Assembly (NCBI GenBank): GCA_016342585.1
Contig: JAEINK010000023.1
Coordinates: forward strand, 1 to 64,000
Direction: 5' to 3'
DNA from: Spirochaetales bacterium
GTDB lineage: Bacteria; Spirochaetota; Spirochaetia; UBA9216
Length of the DNA stretch: 64,000 nucleotides
Part shown: positions 42,840-52,176 of the stretch, in pieces
How positions within the stretch are numbered: the first letter of the stretch is position 1
How the letters are laid out: each line of letters starts with the position of its first letter
Made by a program: the position numbers and the translations under genes
The notes under the pieces: generated by a model
Told to the model about the DNA's origin: nothing
The model's input: only the letters and a program-made list of their open reading frames with translations
Database searches by the model: none

Positions 42840-43730
42840 ATGACATACATTGGTGAAATCGCAGCCCTTATTACTGCCGCGTGCTGGGCATTCGGCTCGC
42901 TGAGTTTTGAAGCTTCGGCAAAACGGATAGGTTCTCTCTCTCTCAACCTGATCCGTCTGTTCATGACCTTTTTCATGATCTGCATTTACTCTCTCATAAG
43001 GTTTGGAAATCCTTTCCCTGTCGGAGTCTCCGGGGAACAGTGGCTCTGGCTTTCTCTTTCTGGTTTTGTTGGTTTTTACCTGGGGGATATTACCTTCTTC
43101 AAGGCTTTTGAGGTGATAGGGGCCAGAACCTCTATGGCCATCTATTCAACAGTCCCTGTATTTACGGCCATCATGGGATATTTTCTCCTGGGGGAGACCA
43201 TGAGTATGCTTCATCTGGGTGGAATGTTCATTGCCATCTCCGGGGTTATCCTGGTAGTTGTTTCCAGGGAACCTGAATCCGGAATGGGCCGGGATAAACT
43301 GAAATTCGGTGTTCTCATGGCCTTTCTGGGAACCCTGGGACAGGCTGGCGGATTAATCCTGAGTAAAAAAGGGATGACCTATGACCCCTTTATTGCTACC
43401 CAGGTCAGAACCATTACGGCCATTGTGCTGTTCAGTTTGACCTTCACAATTATAAAACGGTGGGGAAGTTTTGCCTCCGGACTCCGGGATAGTGATGGGA
43501 TGAAGTTTGCCGGCCTCGGGGCCTTCTTTGGACCATTTTTAGGTGTTTCTTTGGCTCTCCTTGCGATTCAATACACCTCCACCGGTATTGCCTCTACCCT
43601 GATAGGCCTTACTCCCATCATCCTTATCCCATTAAGTGTTTTTCTTAAAAAAGAGAGGGTAAATTTCAGGGAGATCCTGGGTACTGTGATTGCCATCGGC
43701 GGCTCTTCCATCCTTTTCATTAAGGGGTAG
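42840..43730 (+). CDS. EamA/DMT-family transporter
   Basis: This 296-residue inner-membrane protein has ten TM helices in two repeated EamA halves (about 3-140 and 150-294): each half ends with a G-E-x-L/F-type segment (FLLGETMSMLHLGGMFIAISGVILVV in the first, VFLKKERVNFREILGTVIAIGGSSILF in the second). DMT proteins export amino acids or metabolites; substrate is unknown. The ATG has no Shine-Dalgarno, see the preceding promoter. Its last 11 bp overlap the end of the convergent DUF58 gene. Confidence 0.9.
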   Translation: MTYIGEIAALITAACWAFGSLSFEASAKRIGSLSLNLIRLFMTFFMICIYSLIRFGNPFPVGVSGEQWLWLSLSGFVGFYLGDITFFKAFEVIGARTSMAIYSTVPVFTAIMGYFLLGETMSMLHLGGMFIAISGVILVVVSREPESGMGRDKLKFGVLMAFLGTLGQAGGLILSKKGMTYDPFIATQVRTITAIVLFSLTFTIIKRWGSFASGLRDSDGMKFAGLGAFFGPFLGVSLALLAIQYTSTGIASTLIGLTPIILIPLSVFLKKERVNFREILGTVIAIGGSSILFIKG

Positions 43731-44961
43731 CGAGCCGGGTATCCATGTCTTCGATTGAATCGACAATTCTAATCCTGTTTCCGCGCTGATTAAGTCCCGA
43801 AATATAAGCCTGCCAGACATCCCTTTCCTCCAGGCTGAAACCGGTTGTACAGGATACGGCCGAGATATGGATCCCTCGCTTCCGGGCCTGATCAATCCGA
43901 TCCATGGTTTCGGGGGCTGTTCGATGAGTAATTATCAGGGACGGACCGGGTGACTGGCAGGTTTTCACCCTTTTCAGGCAGATTGCGGCGGGATCCGCCT
44001 TACCGGCAAACTGGAGCTCCATGGTTTTCCGATAGAATCTGTCAAAGTCAACGGGCAGGAAGCCCTTAAAGAAAGATTCTGAATCAAGGAATATTTCCAA
44101 CGGGATTTTTTGATCAAGGAGATATTTAACACAGGCCAGGAGTAGCTCTACGGCGCAATCCTCCTCGGTCAACCGCTCGGTTTTTTCCCTGGCTGACTGC
44201 TGTTGATCAAAATAGATTGTGATTCCATTCCGGGATGAACCTTCAGAATCCTTGAGCACAGGAACACCTGTTGCTGCATATTTTTTCCAGGCAATCTTTT
44301 CTACGGATTCTCCCGGGCGGTAGGATTTATACCCCGCAAAGAGGGTGACATCACTCCGGGCTCCCACACCTTCTCCGTGAAAGGAGGAGGCCCCCTCCGC
44401 GAGGAAGAAGGGGGGGCTTTTCAGGGAAATTATTCGAGGCGGGACGGTGAACACCTTGTTCCCCGGGTTCATCTCCATGGTGAAAAATCCCAGTGTATCG
44501 TTCATACGGAAGAGGGGCATCCCGATGGCATAGTTTCCTCTGTACCGGCATACAACGGTTCTCTCTTCTCTGCTTGTTCTGCCGGGCAAAAGGGAGAACT
44601 TCTTTGTTTGCTCTTCCCTGTTGACTGTCAGATGTTCGAACCTGAACCTCGTCATAAGGAGGGGGGTCGGCAGGAAAGCGTTGTTTTTGATTTTGAACCT
44701 GAAAAGGATCTCTTCTCCTTTTACCGGGTAATAGGTTGAAAACTCCTGGTTGAATGTCAGTGTTTTTAATGCAATCAGAAGATGAAGAGGTGAAAAAAAC
44801 AGGAGGAAAATCAGAAATATAAAGATAAATCTGAATAGCCCGCCCAGATAGGCCGAGCTTAGGTAGCTGATTATCAAAAGGGCTGAATAGATGAGGAGGG
44901 CTGGCCTGTTTGTTTTCAGCTCAGGTTTCAAAAACATCCTCCTGACTTTTCGCGCATACAT
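43720..44961 (-). CDS. DUF58 protein (MoxR partner)
   Basis: This is a 413-residue protein with two TM helices at the N-terminus (about 22-65), a beta domain, and then the DUF58 core with YKSYRPGESVEKIAWKKYAATGVPVLK (the conserved Y-x-PGD-x-x-R-x-I-x-W-K pattern) around residues 220-245. DUF58 proteins are related to VWA domains and are encoded beside MoxR ATPases and TgpA-like transglutaminases. Here the other two genes lie 3.5 kb downstream on the same strand. The nitroreductase is divergent. The gene is intact although separated. Confidence 0.88.
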   Translation of the reverse strand: MYARKVRRMFLKPELKTNRPALLIYSALLIISYLSSAYLGGLFRFIFIFLIFLLFFSPLHLLIALKTLTFNQEFSTYYPVKGEEILFRFKIKNNAFLPTPLLMTRFRFEHLTVNREEQTKKFSLLPGRTSREERTVVCRYRGNYAIGMPLFRMNDTLGFFTMEMNPGNKVFTVPPRIISLKSPPFFLAEGASSFHGEGVGARSDVTLFAGYKSYRPGESVEKIAWKKYAATGVPVLKDSEGSSRNGITIYFDQQQSAREKTERLTEEDCAVELLLACVKYLLDQKIPLEIFLDSESFFKGFLPVDFDRFYRKTMELQFAGKADPAAICLKRVKTCQSPGPSLIITHRTAPETMDRIDQARKRGIHISAVSCTTGFSLEERDVWQAYISGLNQRGNRIRIVDSIEDMDTRLATP

Positions 44962-44997
44962 TAAATGAGAGTTCTATTTTCTGTCCATCCGTATCTG

Positions 44998-45026
44998 TTG
45001 TCAAGAAAAACTTCTCCTACTATAAT
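44998..45026 (+). promoter_or_regulatory. sigma-70 promoter of the nitroreductase gene
   Basis: TTGTCA, a 17-nt spacer and a perfect TATAAT, 45 bp before the ATG at 45072. Confidence 0.8.
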
Positions 45027-45071
45027 TACACTTGTAAATAGTAATCAGTTTTACTCACCAGAGAGGCAATA

Positions 45072-45611
45072 ATGAAATTTCTTGAACTTGCAAATAAAAG
45101 GGGTTCGGTTCGTTCCTATTCAGATAAAAAGGTAGAAGAGGAGAAAATACAGAGGTGTCTTGAAGCCGCCCGTTTAACACCCTCCGCCTGTAATTCGCAA
45201 CCCTGGGAATTTATCGTTGTCTCTGAATCTGAAAAGAGGGCCGGACTGGCGGGGTTTACCGGCCTTGCGCTTTCAAAGCTGAACAGCTGGACGCATCAGG
45301 CTCCGGTTTTAGTTGTCGTGGTGGCAAAGAAACCCAACCTTTCTGCCGGTCTTGGAGCCGCTGTGAAGAACAGACCTTATTGGCTTATGGATGTTGGCAT
45401 GGCCGCTGAGCATTTTTGTCTGCAGGCCGCAGAAGATGGTCTGGGAACATGTATGCTCGGCTGGTTTAATGAAAAGGGAGTGAAAAAACTTCTCTCCTTA
45501 AAGAGAACCGATAAAGTTGTTCTTCTTATTACCCTGGGGTATCCCGCCAGAGATGTGGTTAAGATCAAGAAACGAAAAAGCCTTGATGAGATGAGCAGGA
45601 TCGAAGGCTGA
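45072..45611 (+). CDS. nitroreductase-family flavoprotein
   Basis: This is an FMN-dependent NAD(P)H oxidoreductase of 179 residues. RGSVRSYSDKKVEEEKI at the N-terminus is the FMN phosphate loop (R-S-x-R). RLTPSACNSQPWEF is the second flavin segment, and LGTCMLGWF and LGYPARDVVKIKKRKSLDEM form the usual C-terminal end (GYP then K-K-R-K-S/P-L-D-E-I/M). It reduces nitro compounds or quinones; substrate is unknown. GAGAGG is the ribosome site. Its last 23 codons are repeated at the end of the Enzyme I gene 8.3 kb downstream, where they are not native. Confidence 0.93.
   Translation: MKFLELANKRGSVRSYSDKKVEEEKIQRCLEAARLTPSACNSQPWEFIVVSESEKRAGLAGFTGLALSKLNSWTHQAPVLVVVVAKKPNLSAGLGAAVKNRPYWLMDVGMAAEHFCLQAAEDGLGTCMLGWFNEKGVKKLLSLKRTDKVVLLITLGYPARDVVKIKKRKSLDEMSRIEG
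45542..45611 (+). repeat. 70-bp imperfect direct repeat, copy A (3' end of nitroreductase)
   Basis: Matches 53821-53890 without gaps: by hand count 58 of 70 bases agree and 43 of the last 48. It codes for xPA(R/K)D, then IKKRKSLDEMSRIE. It ends with the stop codon of the gene, as does copy B. Confidence 0.88.
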
Positions 45612-45667
45612 TATCTTCTGTCATCTGTTCTTTTATCCAAAGTAATGAGCAGGTAAAGATATTCCCC

Positions 45668-45701
45668 GAAAAACCGTTTTTCCACAGTTGATGCGGAAAA
45701 A
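45668..45701. promoter_or_regulatory. overlapping inverted repeats upstream of the PRD regulator
   Basis: GAAAAAC-C-GTTTTTC (45668-45682) is a perfect palindrome. Its right arm can instead pair with GGAAAAA at 45695-45701, as TTTTTCC...GGAAAAA. This may be a DNA operator for the regulator or two mutually exclusive RNA stems. TATAGA follows at 45703-45708 as a possible -10. Confidence 0.45.
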
Positions 45702-45755
45702 ATATAGATAGACGTGCATATCTCCCCATGATAGCCTTCTATGATGGAGGGGCAG

Positions 45756-47474
45756 ATGAACTTCGATCAGAGAAAAAGATTGATTCTTAATGCTCTTCTC
45801 AAGGGCAGGGGCTATTTAACCAGTGGGCAGCTCTCGGAATTATCAGGAGTTACCTCGCGAACTGTCCGAAATGATATCAAAGCAATAACTGATGAACTCA
45901 ACCGGATAGAACTTCCCATCGAAGCCTCTCCCGGAAGGGGCTACCGGATCCCGGAGGATGCCAGGCCAGAGATTCATAGGCGTCTTGATGTGCGTGGAGA
46001 GATCCCGCCGGTCAGTCCGGACGAGAGAATGTTTTATATTATAAACTGTCTGATATTTTCTCCTTCTGTACGGATCGCTGACATCCTGACTCGAATTCAT
46101 ATCAGTGAATCAACCTGGGAAAAGGATCTGGAAAGATGTTCCACCTGGTTCTATGGCTTTAATATAGATATGATGCGTAACGGGGATGACCTCTGGTTGG
46201 AAGGGACTGAAGAACAGCTGAGACAGATTCATATTCCCTACTATAATGAGCTTTCCCATTTAGGCGGGGTTGGTATTGATGTTCTCCTCAAAAATGATTT
46301 TTCCGAATATGAACGAACAAAAAAGAGAATCGACAGATATCTTTTAGATATTGAATTGACTTTATCCGATAATGATTATACCGGAGTGCTTATTTATCTT
46401 CTCGCATCCAATGTCGGAATTGAAGAAGGGGGACTTTGTCCTGCCTTTGAAGAGCGATTAAATGCCATTCTTCAGAATGCCCTCAAAAATGAAGAACGGA
46501 TTATCAGAATCAAAGAGCTTGCAGCCATAGTTTTGAAACGACTGAATCAGCCTCCCGCTGATGAAGAGCTAATAGAATGTATTAGCCGTGTTCTCTCTCC
46601 CGTTTTCCATTCCACAATGTTTTCCTATTCAGAGGTCAGCCTTCAGGAACTCGAAAAACAGTATCCAGAGGCATTGAGTTTGGCAATCTGCTTCATAGAG
46701 GATTTCGGGGAGGATGCGGAGCCTGTTAAAATAGGCATGTGTTTTGCCGCCTTTCTGGAACGGAGTATATTCCTGAGACGCAAACGTGTTGTTGTAATTT
46801 GTTCAACTGGATTTGGTTCAGTTCAGCTTCTTTCTGCAAAACTATCCCGGATGTTTCCAAACCTGGTAATTCTCGGTGTATATACCGCTTATCGTCTTCG
46901 GGAAGCTGAGGCTGTAAGGCCTGATTTTATCATCAGTACAGTCGACCTGGATACTGACTGTGATGTTGTGAAAATCAGCAGCTTTCTAAACCATAATGAT
47001 TTTGACAGAATAATGCCGCTATTAAGGAAAAATGTACGTGGCCGGTCACTTTTTCTGAATATTCTATCGAAGGATCTGTTCTTTACAGATATTGAGTTAA
47101 AAACACCTGATGAGGTTATTCGTCACCTCTGCAGATCGGCTTTCCGTTCTGAAGGTGATGAGTTTGAACATAGGGTAATGGAGAGGGAGGCATTGGGATC
47201 TACTGCAATCGGAAATCTCACTGCGATTCCACATGCTGTTCTCGGAAAGATGGCTGAGAATAGAATTTGTATCGGAATACTTAAAAAACCAATCCGATGG
47301 GGAAAAGAGAATGTACAGATAATATTTCTATTAAGACTTGATGACCCGGATATCGATATGGCAGCAGTTTTTGAATACATCTACAGTCTCGTCAGCAACA
47401 GGCAGCATATGAGAAGGATAATAGCGGAGCAGGATTTTTCTCTGCTTTCAGGAATATGTGAGGGATTAAAATGA
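45756..47474 (+). CDS. PRD-containing PTS-controlled transcription regulator (MtlR/LicR/ManR type)
   Basis: This is a 572-residue activator. An N-terminal HTH (LTSGQLSELSGVTSRTVRNDIKAI, about 22-46) is followed by two PRD regions (about 85-330, histidines sparse), an EIIB-like domain (Cys about 349 in VICSTGFGS) and an EIIA-like domain (His about 492 in LTAIPHAVLG). Such proteins sense PTS phosphorylation through these sites and switch on their own sugar operon. The ATG at 45756 follows GGAGGGG; earlier ATGs at 45741 and 45744 lie before that site. EIIA overlaps by 4 bp, so it heads the operon. Palindromes upstream may be its target. Confidence 0.9.
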   Translation: MNFDQRKRLILNALLKGRGYLTSGQLSELSGVTSRTVRNDIKAITDELNRIELPIEASPGRGYRIPEDARPEIHRRLDVRGEIPPVSPDERMFYIINCLIFSPSVRIADILTRIHISESTWEKDLERCSTWFYGFNIDMMRNGDDLWLEGTEEQLRQIHIPYYNELSHLGGVGIDVLLKNDFSEYERTKKRIDRYLLDIELTLSDNDYTGVLIYLLASNVGIEEGGLCPAFEERLNAILQNALKNEERIIRIKELAAIVLKRLNQPPADEELIECISRVLSPVFHSTMFSYSEVSLQELEKQYPEALSLAICFIEDFGEDAEPVKIGMCFAAFLERSIFLRRKRVVVICSTGFGSVQLLSAKLSRMFPNLVILGVYTAYRLREAEAVRPDFIISTVDLDTDCDVVKISSFLNHNDFDRIMPLLRKNVRGRSLFLNILSKDLFFTDIELKTPDEVIRHLCRSAFRSEGDEFEHRVMEREALGSTAIGNLTAIPHAVLGKMAENRICIGILKKPIRWGKENVQIIFLLRLDDPDIDMAAVFEYIYSLVSNRQHMRRIIAEQDFSLLSGICEGLK

Positions 47475-47929
47475 ACGAACTTAAAATTATAAATACCCGG
47501 CTGATCAGTTTCAGCCCCCGGAGCCGTGACAGGGATGGGGTTATCTTGGAAATGACGGAAATGCTGAAAGCAGAAGGGCGGATCAGCGACTCCGGTGCCT
47601 TCATCGACAATGTCCTGGAACGGGAGAAAATCTCGTCTACGGATACTGGCATTGGTGTGGCAATACCTCATGGAAAGGGAGGTTTCGTACTTCGCTCCTC
47701 GATTGCCATCTGCCGCTTTGAAGAGGGACTCATCTGGGACAGTACACCTGTTAAGGCTGTTTTTCTTCTTGCCGTAGATGATGATGAGGCGGGGTTGGCT
47801 CATCTGGAACTTATAGCGAAGGTTTCAACAATGCTAATGGATGATGAATTTCTCAATCTGCTTTTTACCGCGGGTAAGGAAATAGACTTATTTAATGAAA
47901 TATTTAATAGATTGGAGGATAAAAAATGA
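47471..47929 (+). CDS. PTS EIIA component, fructose/mannitol family
   Basis: This 152-residue phosphocarrier domain receives phosphate from HPr on His67 in GIGVAIPHGK, the family hallmark, and passes it to EIIB. It is stand-alone, with the usual length for EIIA type 2. Start and stop overlap the neighbours by 4 bp (ATGA) on both sides. The operon also contains EIIB, EIIC and an alpha-mannosidase, so the sugar is likely a mannosyl compound, as in MngA-type systems. Confidence 0.94.
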   Translation: MNELKIINTRLISFSPRSRDRDGVILEMTEMLKAEGRISDSGAFIDNVLEREKISSTDTGIGVAIPHGKGGFVLRSSIAICRFEEGLIWDSTPVKAVFLLAVDDDEAGLAHLELIAKVSTMLMDDEFLNLLFTAGKEIDLFNEIFNRLEDKK

Positions 47930-48234
47930 AAATAATCGCAGTGACATCATGTCCTGTTGGAGCCGCTCATACCTATATGGCCGCAGCAGCTCTTGAGAAG
48001 GGTGCAAAAAAGGCGGGACATGAGATTCAGGTGGAAACTCAGGGCAGTCTTGGGTTTAAAAACAAGCATGGCAGAGAAGAAATTACAGCTGCCGATGTAT
48101 TGGTTTTAGCTTGTGACGTTGCCTGTCTTGAAAGGGAAAGATTTGATGGCCTCCCGGTTTTGGAAACGTCGACAAAGAAGTGCATTAAGGATCCAGGAGC
48201 AGTTATAGAGCAGGCTTTGGAAAAGGTAAAATAA
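47926..48234 (+). CDS. PTS EIIB component, fructose family
   Basis: This 102-residue domain has the phosphorylated Cys9 in VTSCPVGAAHTYMAAAALE, diagnostic of fructose-type EIIB. It passes phosphate from EIIA to the sugar as it crosses EIIC. It overlaps EIIA by 4 bp and stands 13 bp before EIIC. In E. coli the corresponding domains are fused in MngA (2-O-alpha-mannosyl-D-glycerate) or FruA; here each is separate. Confidence 0.95.
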   Translation: MKIIAVTSCPVGAAHTYMAAAALEKGAKKAGHEIQVETQGSLGFKNKHGREEITAADVLVLACDVACLERERFDGLPVLETSTKKCIKDPGAVIEQALEKVK

Positions 48235-48247
48235 GGAGAATGATAAA

Positions 48248-49285
48248 ATGAGTAAAAATGAGGGTGTAAAGGATTTTTTTGGTAATATTCAGCGTCATTT
48301 AATGACCGGTGTTTCATTTATGCTGCCGACTATAGTTGTCTATGCATTTTTCATGGTTATCAGTCAGGTTGGGGGGCCGTTTGGTGAGTTTGCCGGAAAG
48401 CTGAGTGAATACGCTCATATGCTTATTGTACCGGTTCTTTCGGCCTATATTGCTTTTTCTATTGCAGGCAAACTTTCACTTATTCCGGCTTTTATTATCG
48501 GTGTTATGGCGGATCAGCTTGGAATGGGGTTTCTCGGTGGACTTATTGTTGGAATTCTGACCGGATACATGATAAAACTTCTGCTTCTCGGAATGGCAAA
48601 GAGTAAGGAGAGTCAGACCCTCGATATTTTAACAAGCTTCATCCTCGGCCCTATTATAGGAACCATGCTGATAGGAATGCTTGTTTTCTTTCTGATTGCA
48701 GCCCCTATTTCCTCTTTTACTACCATGATAGAATATTGGCTGGCAGGCTTAAGCGGTGGAAGTGTTATTATAATGTCTATAGTGATGGCTGGTTTGCTTG
48801 CCTTTGATATGGGGGGACCGCTTAATAAAGCGGCATACTCGTTTATGATTCTCGCAAGCTCCGAAGGTGCCTTTCACATCGTGGGACCTGCCTTGATTGC
48901 CATTACAATTCCACCCCTGGCTCTTGGTTTGTCAACGATAATCTCAAAGCGTAAGTATACCGCCGATGAACTTCCTGCAGGGAAGACTGCATTAGTGCTC
49001 TCCATTTTCGGGCTTACCGAAGGCGCAATTCCTTTTGCTGCAACCGATCCGCTTAGAGTCATACCTTCAATAATGGCAGGCTCGATGGTCGGAGCTGTAT
49101 GCGGTGCGCTGTTTGGCGTTGCGAACACATCGGTTGTCCCCTCTATTTTGGGTATAGTATTCGGGATGGCCGGCACCTATGGCATGGCACATATTTTTTT
49201 CTATCTGCTTTCACACATAGTTGGAGCAGCCGTGACTATCCTGATTCTTCATTTATGGAAGAAAGATGCTCCAATTGAAGAATAA
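48248..49285 (+). CDS. PTS EIIC component, fructose family
   Basis: This 345-residue permease has about nine to ten TM helices. Family marks are FDMGGPLNKAAYSF (about 178-190) and the substrate-site stretch LTEGAIPFAATDP (about 255-268). The first residues (NIQRHLMTGVSFMLP) are the normal EIIC start. TAAGGAG lies before the ATG. It should import the sugar cleaved by the adjacent mannosidase. The exact sugar, mannosylglycerate or another mannoside, is inferred from gene content only. Confidence 0.95.
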   Translation: MSKNEGVKDFFGNIQRHLMTGVSFMLPTIVVYAFFMVISQVGGPFGEFAGKLSEYAHMLIVPVLSAYIAFSIAGKLSLIPAFIIGVMADQLGMGFLGGLIVGILTGYMIKLLLLGMAKSKESQTLDILTSFILGPIIGTMLIGMLVFFLIAAPISSFTTMIEYWLAGLSGGSVIIMSIVMAGLLAFDMGGPLNKAAYSFMILASSEGAFHIVGPALIAITIPPLALGLSTIISKRKYTADELPAGKTALVLSIFGLTEGAIPFAATDPLRVIPSIMAGSMVGAVCGALFGVANTSVVPSILGIVFGMAGTYGMAHIFFYLLSHIVGAAVTILILHLWKKDAPIEE

Positions 49286-49294
49286 GATGAAATT

Positions 49295-51922
49295 ATGAAG
49301 AAAATTTATCTGATTTCACATACTCATTGGGACCGGGAATGGTATAAACCATTTCAGTATTTCCGAACAAAACTCATCTATATGATAGACCGACTCCTTG
49401 CAATGCTGGAAAATAATGATGATTTCAGCTGCTTCCACCTGGATGGTCAGACAATATTACTCGAAGATTATCTGCATATCCGTCCAGAAAATGAAGAGAG
49501 AATCAGGGACTTGATCGCATCAGGCCGTATTATTGTAGGACCCTGGTATATTCAGCCTGACGAGTTTGCTCCAGATGGTGAATCTCTTATTCGGAACCTC
49601 CAGATCGGCTTTCGGCAGGCCCGGCGATTCGGCAGACCGATGATGACTGGATATCTGCCGGATTCATTCGGTCATTCTTCCCAGATGCCTCAGATTCTGC
49701 GCGGTTTCGGTATTGATTCCGCGGTTGTTATGCGAGGAGTGGATTTCGACAGTATAGAATCAACCGAATTCACCTGGAAGGCTTTAAATGGGGAGGAAGT
49801 CCTTGGAATATACCTGAGAAAGGGTTACATAAATGCAATGTTTCTTTCACAGAACAATTCGATCAACAAGATTCGTCTGAAGAAGCTTGCAAAAGAGCTT
49901 GGCCCAATGACATCGGCCGGGCATGTTCTTGTAATGAATGGTGTTGACCATGCCTTTGCCCAGGAGCAGGTGGCCGATCTCTGCAGGGATAATTCCGGAT
50001 GGAAGCAGGGGAGCCTGGAAGATTATATCAAACAGGTAAAAGAAGAGGTTCCTGAGCTTAAATATCTGGAGGGAGAACTAATAACTCCGCGGCATCACAG
50101 GGTTCATACTAGCATAGCTTCAACCCGGATTAATCAGAAAATAGAGAACCGAAAGCTTTCAATTTCGCTGGAGAGGGAACTTGAGCCGCTATGTCTTATT
50201 ACCTCTCTCTTTGGGGCTGAATATCCTGCGGGACTAATAAATGAAGCCTGGAAAACCCTGATTCAGAATCAGACACATGATGGAATCTGCGGCTGCTGTA
50301 CCGATGAGGTTCACCGCGAGATGGATCAACGTTTTACAAGTGTACGACAGATAAGTGAAACCCTTATTAAGAATCACAGCCGGGCATTGACCTCTTTGAT
50401 TGATATTGATGGTCTTGGTTTGACAGTTTTCAATACAGCACTGACACCAGGGCTTCAGTATATTGAAGCCGAGATAATTGTTGATGAAGGATTTATTCTC
50501 CTTGATGATACGGGCAATGAAATTGAAACTCAAATTGTAAAGGTTGAGGATACTGATGTTTCAAAAAATTCTATCTGGACCCTTTATCTTGGGACTCCTC
50601 AGCCTGCCAGGAAGATAAGCTTTATCTTTCCCTGTGAATTCGACGAAGTGCTCGGTTACAGATACCTTCGGATTATACCGGCGATACTCAAGACTCCCGT
50701 GACACCGGGAGCGTTGCTGCCGGAGTTTGAAAATGAGTTTTACCGGATGAGTATTCTCAGCGACGGCAGTTTGTCTGTTTATGACAAGGAAAGCGGCAGG
50801 TCCTATGATGGCCTCAATACCTTTGAAGATATAGGCGAAGGGGGAGATACATATAATCATTCTCCTCTCGAAGGGGATGTTCCTATACTGAGCCGCGGAA
50901 ATACAGCAGTAATCGGTATTCTTGAAGACGGCCCCTATCGAAAAGTTTTTAATATAAGTCAGACCCTCCCAACCTCCGGGGAACCTATTCGAATTGAAAC
51001 GCAGATAAAGACTTACACCGGGAGCCGCCGAATAGATATCGTGGTGGAGATTGATAACAGAACCCTTTCCCACCGGCTCCGGGCTCTATTTCCATTTGGT
51101 GAATTAATCCCTGCCTCGTTTGCTGAAACCCAGTTCGGAGTTATAGAGCGGAGTACCGCCACCCCTTCATGTGGGGAGGGGTGGCCTGAGACACCCCTTC
51201 CTATTTATGCGATGCAGAGATTTGCGGGACTCAGGTCTGAAGATAGCCGCCTGTTTGTACTCAATCGAGGACTGACCGAGTACGAGGTGTATCAGAATGG
51301 GGAATCGGTACTTGCTATAACTCTGCACAGGGGTGTCGGTATGATGGGGAAGGCCGATCTAATCATCCGCCCGGGCAGACCTTCCGGGATCGAAGTACCT
51401 ACACCGGATGCTGAATCGCTCGGGATCCTCCGAAGAGAATATGCGCTGATCACCGGTGGAAATCTGACATTTAGTGATATCGTCTCTGAGGCTGACCGCT
51501 ACTCGACCCCGTCTCTTGCTGTTCAGAACAGACTGAATATAGATAGAATAACATCCGATAATGAATATTTCTTCAGGTATATATCCATCGACAATCTGAA
51601 GTCGGTGATAGTTGAAAGTCTCGGCGATGTCCGGCCCGGCAGTCGGAAATTTATCGAACTCGGCAGCAGCCGCTTGTCGGTATCGGCTCTTAGAAAGGGA
51701 CTGGATGATAATTCTGTAGTACTGCGGCTCTTTAACCCCGGAGAAACTGCTGTTAAGGATGAAACCTTAAGCATATTTTTCCCTCATAACAGGCTGACTC
51801 TTGTTAATCTCCTTGAAGACGAGCTTTGTGAAATCAGCGGAGATGGAGAATATATCATTCCTGAAATTAAACCAAATACTCAAATCACTATCAAAATTGC
51901 CAGAGAGGAAATAGTTATATGA
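49295..51922 (+). CDS. GH38 alpha-mannosidase, MngB-like
   Basis: This is an 875-residue cytoplasmic glycoside hydrolase. It starts with the zinc-binding HTHWDREWY; the nucleophile Asp123 lies in GYLPDSFGHSSQMPQ; a further zinc histidine region reads QTHDGICGCCTDEVHREM. The rest is the helical and beta-sandwich region of GH38. The size equals E. coli MngB (877), which cleaves phosphorylated mannosyl-D-glycerate brought in by MngA. There is no signal peptide, so it should act on PTS-delivered phosphosugar. The HPr gene overlaps by 4 bp. Confidence 0.94.
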   Translation: MKKIYLISHTHWDREWYKPFQYFRTKLIYMIDRLLAMLENNDDFSCFHLDGQTILLEDYLHIRPENEERIRDLIASGRIIVGPWYIQPDEFAPDGESLIRNLQIGFRQARRFGRPMMTGYLPDSFGHSSQMPQILRGFGIDSAVVMRGVDFDSIESTEFTWKALNGEEVLGIYLRKGYINAMFLSQNNSINKIRLKKLAKELGPMTSAGHVLVMNGVDHAFAQEQVADLCRDNSGWKQGSLEDYIKQVKEEVPELKYLEGELITPRHHRVHTSIASTRINQKIENRKLSISLERELEPLCLITSLFGAEYPAGLINEAWKTLIQNQTHDGICGCCTDEVHREMDQRFTSVRQISETLIKNHSRALTSLIDIDGLGLTVFNTALTPGLQYIEAEIIVDEGFILLDDTGNEIETQIVKVEDTDVSKNSIWTLYLGTPQPARKISFIFPCEFDEVLGYRYLRIIPAILKTPVTPGALLPEFENEFYRMSILSDGSLSVYDKESGRSYDGLNTFEDIGEGGDTYNHSPLEGDVPILSRGNTAVIGILEDGPYRKVFNISQTLPTSGEPIRIETQIKTYTGSRRIDIVVEIDNRTLSHRLRALFPFGELIPASFAETQFGVIERSTATPSCGEGWPETPLPIYAMQRFAGLRSEDSRLFVLNRGLTEYEVYQNGESVLAITLHRGVGMMGKADLIIRPGRPSGIEVPTPDAESLGILRREYALITGGNLTFSDIVSEADRYSTPSLAVQNRLNIDRITSDNEYFFRYISIDNLKSVIVESLGDVRPGSRKFIELGSSRLSVSALRKGLDDNSVVLRLFNPGETAVKDETLSIFFPHNRLTLVNLLEDELCEISGDGEYIIPEIKPNTQITIKIAREEIVI

Positions 51923-52176
51923 CAAAAGAGATCCTTGTCGTAAACAGTAAAGGTCTTCATGCAAGACCTGCAACAGTCTTTGCCGAAACAGCATCCAGAC
52001 ATGATGGGGATGTTAAAATATCATATGGAGGGAAGGCTGTGAACGGTAAATCACTCATTGCTCTTATGTCGCTGGCAGTTCCCCGTGACGGAAAAGTGAC
52101 AGTCTCGGTGGAGGGACCGGCCGCAGATTCGATCCTGAGCGAGTTTGCCAGTGTACTTGGTAAAAATTATGACTGA
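51919..52176 (+). CDS. ptsH: HPr phosphocarrier
   Basis: This 85-residue protein has the active histidine at 14 in SKGLHARPATVF. Ser45 in NGKSLIALMSL stands in the place of the regulatory Ser46 of HPr kinase systems. It carries phosphate from Enzyme I to EIIA and the regulator. Being inside a sugar-specific operon it may serve this system alone; whether the genome has another ptsH cannot be seen here. It overlaps both neighbours (4 bp and 8 bp). Confidence 0.96.
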   Translation: MTKEILVVNSKGLHARPATVFAETASRHDGDVKISYGGKAVNGKSLIALMSLAVPRDGKVTVSVEGPAADSILSEFASVLGKNYD

